Source: Fusobacterium_C sp036516095 (GTDB taxonomy: Bacteria; Fusobacteriota; Fusobacteriia; Fusobacteriales; Fusobacteriaceae). From it: DNA of 12,830 nucleotides. The stretch's first letter is position 1, and each line of letters opens with the position of its first letter. The translations under genes were made by a program, and so were the position numbers. The notes under the pieces are model-generated. The model searched no databases and was not told where the DNA came from. It saw only the letters and a program-made list of their open reading frames with translations. Location: contig NZ_DATBUM010000085.1 in the NCBI RefSeq assembly GCF_036516095.1, positions 1-12,830 on the forward strand. The letters are read 5' to 3'. Below are positions 6,384-12,830 of the stretch, one piece after another.

Positions 6384-7787
6384 CTATATTTCTTTTTGTA
6401 ACCAGATTCCTTTTTGAACTCGATACTGTGCTAATAGCATTTTCAGAAATTCATCACTAAAAAAAGCCAGCCAAATTCCTACTAAACCAAGTTTCCATAG
6501 AAAAACAAAAATGTATGCTAAACATGGCCTTAACATAGCACTGATAAAAAGAGAATAAATTGCAATAAATCGATTATCTCCAGCTCCTCGTAATACTCCC
6601 GCCGTTACCTGTGCCTGTGTTTGCGGAATCAGTAAAAAAGAAATAATCAACATCACACTACTTCCCAATAAAATTACTCTTGTATCAGAAACTATAATGG
6701 AAAATATACTATTTCGTAATAGAAAAAATATAGCTCCTACACAAATAGAAATCCAAAGTCCAGAATATTGTGCAGCTCTCATATAAAGAATTGCCAAATC
6801 TTTTCTTTTTTCTCCCAATTTTCTTCCTGTAAAAGAAGCACTTGCAGAACTCATTCCTACTCCAAAATAGTAATACAAATCCCATAATAAAATGCAATAG
6901 TGGTGTGTTCCCATTGACACTGTTCCTAAACTTGCTATCATTTTTGCAAAGATAAAAAGTCCTATTCTTTCAAAGATATGCTCTAAAAAAGAATTTGTTC
7001 CAATTTCCTGAAGAGGCTTTAATATTTTTTTAGAAAAAGAATAAGTTCCTTTTCTTAAAATATCAATCCCATAATCCCCTCTTGTTACAGAATACAAAAG
7101 TATGATAAATATAATAAAATTTCCAAGTACAGTCGCTATTGCCGCTCCTTGTATCCCCATAGCCGGAAATCCAAATTTTCCAAATATCAAAATATAATTA
7201 AAAAGAACATTCAGCCCATTCCCAATCATTCCTGAGATTAAAACAATCTTAGTATTTCCTACTCCAATTTGAGCAGAACTTAGTACCACACAAAAAACTT
7301 TAAAAAATACAGAAAGAGCAATGTATTGAAAATAAATACTTGCATATTCCGCATAATCTTTGTTTGCTCCTGCAAAAGAAACAATATTTTTGGAAAAAAG
7401 AAAACTCAGACAGACAAAAAAGAAATATAAAGTCCCCAGCAAGAAAAGAGATTGCTTGATACAGCTATTTAATCCTTCCTCATCTCCTTCTCCTTTTCGT
7501 CTTGCTACAATCGCAGTAATTGCTACTCCTGCTGCACTCATAATCATTTGTAAAATCATTTTTGGTTGACTGACAATTCCAACAGCAGCAGCCTGTTCAA
7601 TTCCAAGAGTTCCTACCATAATCAAATCGGCAAGTAACATTAAATTCAATAGAACTCCCTCTACAGCAGCTGGAAGAGCAACCTTCCAATATTCTTCTTT
7701 CATTTTCTTTTTGCTTGGAATTTCCTGTTCTGTTTTTTCTTTGTTTAACAAAGAAAAAGAGGAAAAAAAATCCAATATAAAATTCAT
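6384..7787 (-). CDS. MATE-family multidrug/metabolite efflux transporter
   Basis: 467 residues, typical for MATE transporters, which export cationic drugs or metabolites across the inner membrane using a sodium or proton gradient. After a charged cytoplasmic N terminus of about 30 residues come roughly twelve hydrophobic segments in two homologous halves. The first half holds the conserved stretch FNYILIFGKFGFPAMGIQGA followed by AIATVLG. The second half has FGVGMSSASASFTGRKLGE and GVLRGAGDNRF, both family landmarks. The ATG start has AGGAGG 4 bases upstream. The gene lies 76 bases after the corrected end of the last ABC ATPase, close enough for a shared transcript. A palindrome in that gap may add separate control. 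The substrate cannot be inferred from sequence. Confidence 0.92.
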   Translation of the reverse strand: MNFILDFFSSFSLLNKEKTEQEIPSKKKMKEEYWKVALPAAVEGVLLNLMLLADLIMVGTLGIEQAAAVGIVSQPKMILQMIMSAAGVAITAIVARRKGEGDEEGLNSCIKQSLFLLGTLYFFFVCLSFLFSKNIVSFAGANKDYAEYASIYFQYIALSVFFKVFCVVLSSAQIGVGNTKIVLISGMIGNGLNVLFNYILIFGKFGFPAMGIQGAAIATVLGNFIIFIILLYSVTRGDYGIDILRKGTYSFSKKILKPLQEIGTNSFLEHIFERIGLFIFAKMIASLGTVSMGTHHYCILLWDLYYYFGVGMSSASASFTGRKLGEKRKDLAILYMRAAQYSGLWISICVGAIFFLLRNSIFSIIVSDTRVILLGSSVMLIISFLLIPQTQAQVTAGVLRGAGDNRFIAIYSLFISAMLRPCLAYIFVFLWKLGLVGIWLAFFSDEFLKMLLAQYRVQKGIWLQKEI

Positions 7788-7819
7788 ATAACCTCCTATT
7801 TATTTAAAGTACAAATCGG

Positions 7820-7832
7820 TATTACTGTAATA
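7820..7832. promoter_or_regulatory. Palindromic operator-like site upstream of the MATE gene
   Basis: TATTACTGTAATA is a perfect 13-base palindrome with one central base, centred about 39 bases before the MATE start codon. It overlaps a weak minus-strand promoter candidate (ATGTCA at 7852-7857, 17 bases, TATATT at 7829-7834). Such a position suits a repressor dimer, but the short length means chance occurrence is possible in AT-rich DNA. Confidence 0.35.
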
Positions 7833-7863
7833 TATCCTTGTTCACTTCGACTGACATCTAATT

Positions 7864-7916
7864 TTACCTCATATACTTTTTCCAAAATTCAGCAACTGCA
7901 TCCAAATAAACCTTTT
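7864..7916 (-). other. Probable frameshifted C terminus of the second ABC ATPase
   Basis: In the annotated frame the ATPase ends ...ESGKGLFGCSC with a TGA at 7889-7891. Dropping one base in the run GGAAAAGG (7911-7918) shifts to a frame that reads ...ESGKVYLDAVAEFWKKYMR and stops at TAA 7864-7866. The shifted tail fits the usual strand-then-helix ending after the ATPase H-loop (G-K-hydrophobic), whereas the annotated tail does not. This indicates a one-base insertion, a real mutation or a sequencing error at a short homopolymer. Confidence 0.6.
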
Positions 7917-8515
7917 CCACTTTCCATATTAAGACATTTGTCACAAATTTTCTCGATGATATCATTTTCATGGCTTATGACAATCAAACCCAGCTTTCTT
8001 TCTCTCACAATTTTTAAAAGACTTTTCCAAATAAATGCCTGTGTAATTCCGTCAAGCATGGTTGTCATTTCATCCGCAATAAGATATTTTGTATTGGGAT
8101 TTAGAGCTCTCACTATCGAAAATCTTTGTAACTCTCCTCCTGATAATTCTATCGGATACCTCTCCAACCATTCTTTTCGAATCCCAAAAGTATTCAATAA
8201 ATTGTGATCTGGTATATAACTTTCTTCCAATATATTTTTCATTTTCCATAATGGATTCATTGTTTTTTCAGGGTGTTGATAAATCAATTGTACTTCTCGA
8301 AATTTATCTTTTTGATGTTTTTTCCCGTCAATCAAAACTTCTCCTTCCATAGGAGACAAAAAGTCGGAAAGCACCTTGGAGAGACTTGTTTTTCCACAAC
8401 CACTGTATCCAAAAATACCTAATATTTCTCCCGGAGAAACTTCAAGATTGATCTCTTTAAAGATCCATTTCTCTTTCTGGTAATAAAATCCTAAATTTTT
8501 AGCAATCAATGCCAT
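7889..8515 (-). CDS. Short ABC transporter ATPase, Nik/Dpp family (second ATPase)
   Basis: 208 residues as read, one of two ATPases energising the importer from the cytoplasmic side. Walker A is GYSGCGKT at 36-43, the Q-loop Gln is at 80, the signature is LSGGE at 124-128, Walker B is YLIADEM at 144-150 and the H-loop His is at 182. The Walker B glutamate is present. I chose the ATG at 8515 over a longer reading to 8602 because it lies one base after the stop of the first ATPase and the domain begins at once (MALIAKNLGFYY). It is shorter than OppF/DppF and lacks their C-terminal oligopeptide extension, like NikE-type subunits. The last seven residues look frameshifted; correcting one base would give about 216 residues. 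All nucleotide-binding motifs lie before the shift, so activity may survive. Confidence 0.88.
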   Translation of the reverse strand: MALIAKNLGFYYQKEKWIFKEINLEVSPGEILGIFGYSGCGKTSLSKVLSDFLSPMEGEVLIDGKKHQKDKFREVQLIYQHPEKTMNPLWKMKNILEESYIPDHNLLNTFGIRKEWLERYPIELSGGELQRFSIVRALNPNTKYLIADEMTTMLDGITQAFIWKSLLKIVRERKLGLIVISHENDIIEKICDKCLNMESGKGLFGCSC

Positions 8516-8516
8516 T

Positions 8517-9311
8517 TTACTCAACCTCCAAAAAATGATTTTGTGGTAAAGAACACCATAATTTTCTGGAATATTCTTCTTGCAACTTTTCTCCATTTCC
8601 ACTGAAATAGGTGCTTGGAGAAGTTTCTATGGTATTTCCGTCTTTAAACACAGTTATTCTATCCGCTATCTTTATTGCGGAACCTATATCATGAGTAATC
8701 AACATGACTCCCATACCTTTATCTGCAAAATCTCTCAGTTGTTTCAAAACGATATCCAATACAGATTGATGAATTCCGGGAGTTGGTTCATCTGCAATGA
8801 TAAGTTCCGTATTTTTTCCAATACTTGTAGCAAATAAAACTCTTCGTAACATTCCTCCCGACAATTGATAAGGATACAGTTCTCCATCACTCTTTTTGAG
8901 TCCAAATTTCTCAAATATCTCTTCCTGAATGATTTTCTTTTCTCGCTTATCACCATCTAATCCCATTTTCACCTGATTTTTTACCTTCATAGAAGGATCC
9001 AAATAATTTACGGATTGTGGAACAAAAGCTATTTTATTTCCTCTATATTTCTCTATTCTTTTCTGATATAATATTTCATCATTGTAAAATATTCTTCCAT
9101 TGACAACCGCATTGGGAGGTAATATCCCCATAATAGCATGAGCTAAAAGACTTTTTCCAGAACCGCTGGCCCCAACAATTGCAAGGATTTCCCCTCGATA
9201 AATCTCTATATTTAGAGCTTGAATCGGCTTACTTATAAATTTCTTCAAGCCCCTTCCATATTGTTCAAAAGAAATGGACAGATTTTCTACTTTTAATAAA
9301 GGCTTACTCAT
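8517..9311 (-). CDS. ABC transporter ATPase, NikD/DppD-like (first ATPase)
   Basis: 264 residues, a cytoplasmic ATPase of the peptide/nickel importer family. Walker A is GASGSGKS at 47-54, the Q-loop Gln at 99, the signature LSGGM at 150-154, Walker B LIIADEPT at 170-177 and the switch His at 207. The LSGGM variant in place of LSGGQ and the short length, without the oligopeptide-type C-terminal domain, are closer to NikD than to OppD. The start has GGAGGGG immediately upstream, which begins right at the stop codon of the preceding permease gene 11 bases away. It should form a heterodimer with the next ATPase under the two permeases. Substrate assignment (nickel or metallophore versus short peptides) is open. 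Confidence 0.92.
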   Translation of the reverse strand: MSKPLLKVENLSISFEQYGRGLKKFISKPIQALNIEIYRGEILAIVGASGSGKSLLAHAIMGILPPNAVVNGRIFYNDEILYQKRIEKYRGNKIAFVPQSVNYLDPSMKVKNQVKMGLDGDKREKKIIQEEIFEKFGLKKSDGELYPYQLSGGMLRRVLFATSIGKNTELIIADEPTPGIHQSVLDIVLKQLRDFADKGMGVMLITHDIGSAIKIADRITVFKDGNTIETSPSTYFSGNGEKLQEEYSRKLWCSLPQNHFLEVE

Positions 9312-9322
9312 ATCTCCCCTCC

Positions 9323-10144
9323 TTACAAATATCTCATGTGTGGATTATGTAAAATCCGCAATGATTCTCCAATCGTATCAAAACATTTCACTAACACAAT
9401 CAATGCCAATCCCGGTAAAACCACTAACCACCAGTTTCCCAAAGAAATATGTTTTGCCGCTTCCGACAGAATAATTCCAATGGATGGCTGTTGTGCGGAT
9501 AGACCAAATCCTAAAAATGTCATGGAAGCTTCATGTAAAATGACATGAGGAAATAACAGTACAAAACCGATAAAAATTTGTGGGAAAATAATAGGAAGTA
9601 TATGATTTTTCACAATGAAGCCTCTACTCTTTCCCATATTTCTGGATAGTATAATATACTCAGAATTTTTAATACTATACACTTCATTTCTTATCACTCT
9701 TGTCAATGCCGGCCAGTGTGTGATAGCAGTTGCAACAATCACTCCTCTGGCTCCTTTTCCTACTGCAAAAGAGATTAAAATCATAAAAATAATATGTGGC
9801 ATTCCTATGAACATATCTACAACCCACATAATCATTTTATCGGTCTTTTTATTCCCAATCGCAGCAAGAATTCCAAAAACTATTGCAATCAATACCCCCA
9901 TGCCTGCCCCTATTATCCCTACATACAAAGAAAAATGTAAACCTTTTATGGTTCTCACAAACATATCTCTTCCCATAGAATCCGTACCAAACAAAAAGTT
10001 TGTAGAAGGAGATAAGTTTTTTAAAAGAGAATTTGTTTCCAGTCCCTTTTCTCCTAGGGCAACATTTAATATTAAAATAAGTCCTATCAAAAAAATAGAG
10101 AAAATAATGGATGTTACTACTTTGATTCTGGCATCTATCTTCAT
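9323..10144 (-). CDS. ABC importer permease, DppC/NikC family
   Basis: 273 residues, the second membrane subunit of the importer. It has an N-terminal membrane helix (about 9-28), then the family motif LFGTDSMGRDMFVRTIKG, followed by a five-helix core. The cytoplasmic EAA-type loop, which contacts the ATPase, is around SRNMGKSRGFIVKNHILPII. The segment MTFLGFGLSAQQPSIGIIL is a strong landmark for DppC/OppC/NikC proteins. Its start overlaps the stop of the upstream permease gene by four bases (ATGA), a sign of translational coupling and equal subunit production. Length is normal. Confidence 0.93.
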   Translation of the reverse strand: MKIDARIKVVTSIIFSIFLIGLILILNVALGEKGLETNSLLKNLSPSTNFLFGTDSMGRDMFVRTIKGLHFSLYVGIIGAGMGVLIAIVFGILAAIGNKKTDKMIMWVVDMFIGMPHIIFMILISFAVGKGARGVIVATAITHWPALTRVIRNEVYSIKNSEYIILSRNMGKSRGFIVKNHILPIIFPQIFIGFVLLFPHVILHEASMTFLGFGLSAQQPSIGIILSEAAKHISLGNWWLVVLPGLALIVLVKCFDTIGESLRILHNPHMRYL

Positions 10145-11118
10145 CCTTCCCTCCTTAAATTCGGATTCAAAATACTATTTAATATATCCGCTATTGTATT
10201 GCCAAGAAAAACAAAAGCAGCTCCGATAATAACAATGGCTAATAGTAAAGGAGTATCGCTCTTCAATCCTGCTTCTGTTAAGGTAGAACCAAGTCCCGGA
10301 TAAGAAAATACCTGCTCTGCCAACACAGAACCTCCAAATAATTCTCCAAAATAAGAAAAATGAATTGTGATAGCAGGTACAATGGCATTTCTTATCCCAT
10401 GATGTTTAAAAATCTCAAAAGCACTTTCTCCTCTAGCTCTTGCAAAAAGAACATATTCACTATTTAAGACATCCAGCATTTTTTCGCGCGTATGTAGGGT
10501 AACATTTGCAATTCCCAATACGCTTAATGTAAATACCGGAAGAATTAAATGTCTTATTTTATCTGCAAAGCTAACCTCTGTACTTAATCTCCTGATAGGA
10601 GTTGAAATTCCTATTGGAAACCATTTTAATTGTACCGAAAAAATTAATAAAAAAATTAAACCGATCCAAAATGTTGGAACTGTTACTTGCAAATAAGAAA
10701 ACCATTTAATGATATGGTCCATGAATTTTTCTCTCTTAAATGCTGCTATTGTTCCCAGTGTAAATCCAAGAGTTCCTGACAATACCCATGAAATTCCCAT
10801 GAGTGCCGCAGAAGCTCCCGCCCTCATACGAATTATTTCCATGACAGGTTTTCTATGAACTAAAGAAACTCCCAAATTTCCTTGAATAAAATTTTTAAGC
10901 CATAAAAAATACTGAGTCACGACAGGTTTATCCAAACCATAATATTCTGCAATTTTCTGATACTGTTCTAAAGTCAAATTTGCATCATAATTCACACTTG
11001 CCATAACAGGATCCACAGGAGAATTTTTTAAAAGTATAAAAGTTAAGATAGAAACGCCTAATAATAGAAGTAGACATCTCAAAATTTTTAGGAATACCAT
11101 GATTAAATATTTCTTCAT
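10141..11118 (-). CDS. ABC importer permease, DppB/NikB family
   Basis: 325 residues, the first membrane subunit of the importer. It has one N-terminal helix (about 8-30), the periplasmic segment with LKNSPVDPV and YYGLDKPVVTQYFLWLKNFI then QGNLGVSL, as in DppB/NikB, then a five-helix core. The ATPase-contact loop reads YVLFARARGESAFEIFKHHG. The late segment GSVLAEQVFSYPGLGSTL is a family landmark. AGAGGAG lies about 11 bases before the chosen ATG, a slightly long spacing; Met7 would be an alternative start but has no better site. A terminator-like hairpin stands between this gene and the binding-protein gene, so the permeases are likely made at lower level than the binding protein. Confidence 0.93.
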   Translation of the reverse strand: MKKYLIMVFLKILRCLLLLLGVSILTFILLKNSPVDPVMASVNYDANLTLEQYQKIAEYYGLDKPVVTQYFLWLKNFIQGNLGVSLVHRKPVMEIIRMRAGASAALMGISWVLSGTLGFTLGTIAAFKREKFMDHIIKWFSYLQVTVPTFWIGLIFLLIFSVQLKWFPIGISTPIRRLSTEVSFADKIRHLILPVFTLSVLGIANVTLHTREKMLDVLNSEYVLFARARGESAFEIFKHHGIRNAIVPAITIHFSYFGELFGGSVLAEQVFSYPGLGSTLTEAGLKSDTPLLLAIVIIGAAFVFLGNTIADILNSILNPNLRREG

Positions 11119-11140
11119 TTTCTTAATTTCTCCTCTTTAC

Positions 11141-11179
11141 AAAAAAATGACTCCACAAAGGAATCACTTCTTTGTCATT
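11141..11179 (-). terminator. Hairpin with T run between binding-protein and permease genes
   Basis: On the minus strand AATGAC (11174-11179) pairs with GTCATT (11146-11151), and an inner AAAG/CTTT pair (11170-11173 with 11157-11160) extends it across an unpaired patch. Seven T residues (11141-11147) follow. It fits a partial terminator that lets some transcription continue to the permease genes, a common arrangement in ABC importer operons. Confidence 0.65.
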
Positions 11180-11198
11180 GCTATTCATCCGTGCACAT

Positions 11199-12830
11199 TT
11201 ATTTCACACTTTCATTCCAAGTCCATTCTTCAATATTTGCGATTAAAGACCAATCATGTCCATGACTGTGCATTCCTTGATTTCCAACATCAATCCTTTT
11301 ATCTCCCACATAAGTATGGTTTATTCTCACAAGCCAGACATATGGAAGATCTCCTTTTGTAGAAGCTCCTGTGTCTCCATCCCATTGAGCAAGTTTCCAA
11401 TATTTATTTGCTTCTTCAAGACTGGAAGCTCTCATAGCTTTTTCTAAATATTCCGTTACTTTAGGATTGTTGTAAAATGTTACATTGGTCCACCCTTTTC
11501 CTGCTGTGCTCGGATGATGAGATTGGAAGAATTGATTCGGATTATGCCTTCCTCCTGCATATAACATTGAAATTTCATGGGATTTGGTTATCATTTCTTC
11601 CCAGTTACTTCCTACAAGGTTAATATGAATTCCCAATTCTTTAGCTTGACTGGAAGCTTCCACTGCTACATTCGTTCTCAACGCATCCTTTGTCGGATAA
11701 TATAAATCAAATTCAGCTCTTACACCATTCTTCTCTCGAATTCCATCTGCTCCGACTATCCAACCTGCTTCTTCCAACATCTTTTTAGCTTCTTCCGGTT
11801 TATTATCCGCAATTACAGATTCCGGATTCCAGAAGGAAGTTCCGTCAGTCACAGAATATGCAGGTTTTCCGTGTCCGTTTAAAACGGTATCCACCACCTT
11901 TTGTCGATTCATCCCTACATTGAGTGCTTTTCTAATAATAGGATCACTTGTAATATCGTTTCCTACAGGATACCCATCGGGAGAATTGTTAATCACTCCT
12001 TTTTTCACATAAGGCATAGATAATCCTCGAACATCATTAGATTCTATATCAAATAATTTACAACCTTTTACCCCTTTATCTGCCAATTCAGGAGTTGCAT
12101 AAATCATATCCACATCTCCTGATTCTAATGCTGCCAGAGCTGTATTTTCATCTAATAATACCCAAGTCCATTTTTTAAAATATGGCTTTTCTCCATGGTA
12201 ATATGGGTTTATTTCAAAAATAGCTTGTTCATCCGGTTTATACTCCACAACCATATAAGGTCCGGAACCAATTGGATTATTTTTATAATTTTCATTATAA
12301 TGTGCCTTCGGTACAATAGGAACTTCGACCAATTGAGACATAGCAAAGGTAGATCTCGGTTCTTTTAACTTAAACACAATTTGATTCTTTTTTGGAATTT
12401 CTATCTTATCTATAAAATCTAAATCCCAATGCCTTCCATCTTCCTTCAACATTTCATAAGAGAATTTTACATCTTCTGCAGTTACTACTTCTCCATTCGA
12501 AAATTTAAAGTCATCATGTAAATCAAAAGTCCATATCAAACCATCTTCAGATACGGTATAATTTTTTGCAAAATCTCCCACAATTTCCAAATCTGCCGTT
12601 CTTCTAAGCAAGGTACTGTGAGTAATATGTGCTTCATTATACATTCCATATCTTTCTCTCGGATCAAATTCATGGGGAATTCTTGCCCCCATGGAAACCA
12701 CAATTTCATCATTGGCTCTTCCTTTTCGATCTCTTTGCACTTCTTTATTATCCTCAGAAGTACGAGAACATGCTAATAATAACAGCATAAAACAAAAAGC
12801 AATGACTTTACTTACGATACTTCTTCTCTT
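11199..12830 (-). CDS. Solute-binding lipoprotein of the peptide/nickel ABC importer, 5' end off window
   Basis: SBP_bac_5 (family 5) binding protein, at least 543 residues; the start lies beyond the right edge. The window's last bases read in frame as KRRSIVSKVIAFCF and continue into MLLLLACS, a lipoprotein signal peptide with lipobox LLAC, so the internal ATG at 12788 is not the true start. Mature landmarks include GLIWTFDLHDDFKFSNGEVV followed by TAEDVKFSYE, and the family pattern GSGPYMVVEYKPDEQ. The C-terminal region has an unusual histidine cluster, GMHSHGHDW, close to RINHTY. In this family ligands range from di- and oligopeptides to nickel complexes. The cluster and short ATPases lean toward a metal or metallophore, but this is inference. 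The operon promoter is not in the window. Confidence 0.9.
   Translation of the reverse strand, partial: KRRSIVSKVIAFCFMLLLLACSRTSEDNKEVQRDRKGRANDEIVVSMGARIPHEFDPRERYGMYNEAHITHSTLLRRTADLEIVGDFAKNYTVSEDGLIWTFDLHDDFKFSNGEVVTAEDVKFSYEMLKEDGRHWDLDFIDKIEIPKKNQIVFKLKEPRSTFAMSQLVEVPIVPKAHYNENYKNNPIGSGPYMVVEYKPDEQAIFEINPYYHGEKPYFKKWTWVLLDENTALAALESGDVDMIYATPELADKGVKGCKLFDIESNDVRGLSMPYVKKGVINNSPDGYPVGNDITSDPIIRKALNVGMNRQKVVDTVLNGHGKPAYSVTDGTSFWNPESVIADNKPEEAKKMLEEAGWIVGADGIREKNGVRAEFDLYYPTKDALRTNVAVEASSQAKELGIHINLVGSNWEEMITKSHEISMLYAGGRHNPNQFFQSHHPSTAGKGWTNVTFYNNPKVTEYLEKAMRASSLEEANKYWKLAQWDGDTGASTKGDLPYVWLVRINHTYVGDKRIDVGNQGMHSHGHDWSLIANIEEWTWNESVK

Noticed and set aside
7892..7897. Cys-Ser-Cys ending of the ATPase followed by TGA, considered as a metal site or selenocysteine context
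   Set aside because: The neighbouring frame gives a far better protein tail, so the CSC is most likely a frameshift product; no selenocysteine insertion structure was evident.
8516..8602. Longer N terminus for the second ABC ATPase
   Set aside because: It would overlap the end of the first ATPase by 86 bases and adds nothing like an ATPase domain; the ATG at 8515 fits spacing and fold.
9615..10229. 204-residue plus-strand open frame opposite the DppC-like permease
   Set aside because: It lies antisense to a clearly recognised permease with family motifs, and the protein shows no family features.
1..12830. CRISPR arrays, tRNA or rRNA genes, insertion sequences, toxin-antitoxin or other defence modules
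   Set aside because: No regularly spaced repeats, tRNA-like folds, transposase motifs or recognisable defence domains were seen on either strand.

Overview
This window is AT-rich, and every gene I can support lies on the minus strand, so transcription runs from the right edge to the left. Most starts are preceded by strong AGGAGG-type ribosome binding sites. The solute-binding proteins are lipoproteins with L-x-A-C lipoboxes. Codon use and gene content (short Nik/Opp-type ABC importer, MATE pump, orphan PotD, stand-alone glucose-type IIA, YheO-type PAS regulator) fit a Fusobacterium-like organism best, or failing that a low-GC Bacillota. This assignment is inference; no single marker proves it.

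Right half (about 7860-12830): an ABC importer operon of the oligopeptide/nickel (PepT/Nik) family. In transcription order it holds a solute-binding lipoprotein cut by the window edge, an intergenic terminator-like hairpin, two permeases (4-base ATGA overlap) and two short ATPases. The last ATPase appears to have a one-base frameshift near its C terminus. A MATE-family efflux transporter follows 76 bases after the frameshift-corrected ATPase end. A 13-base palindrome lies in that gap.

Middle (about 4750-6260): an unrecognised two-helix membrane protein, then a Cof-type HAD phosphatase. The phosphatase's 5' leader contains a complete intrinsic-terminator structure between a good promoter and the ribosome binding site, a possible attenuator. 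Several promoters here are of the extended -10 (TGN-TATAAT) type.

Left half (about 150-4750): a tightly packed run of potD (polyamine-binding lipoprotein), dnaN (DNA polymerase III sliding clamp), a SpoU/TrmH RNA 2'-O-methyltransferase, a glucose-type PTS IIA protein and an unrecognised 148-residue protein, closed by a hairpin terminator. The gaps are 9, 2 and 39 bases, then a 1-base overlap. An almost consensus promoter overlapping the 3' end of the methyltransferase gene probably drives the last two genes separately. A YheO-like PAS/HTH regulator follows the terminator. The first 152 bases contain no convincing gene.

I did not find a defence system, CRISPR array, RNA gene or insertion sequence. 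The most unusual points are the dnaN neighbourhood, the HAD leader terminator and the frameshifted ATPase tail.
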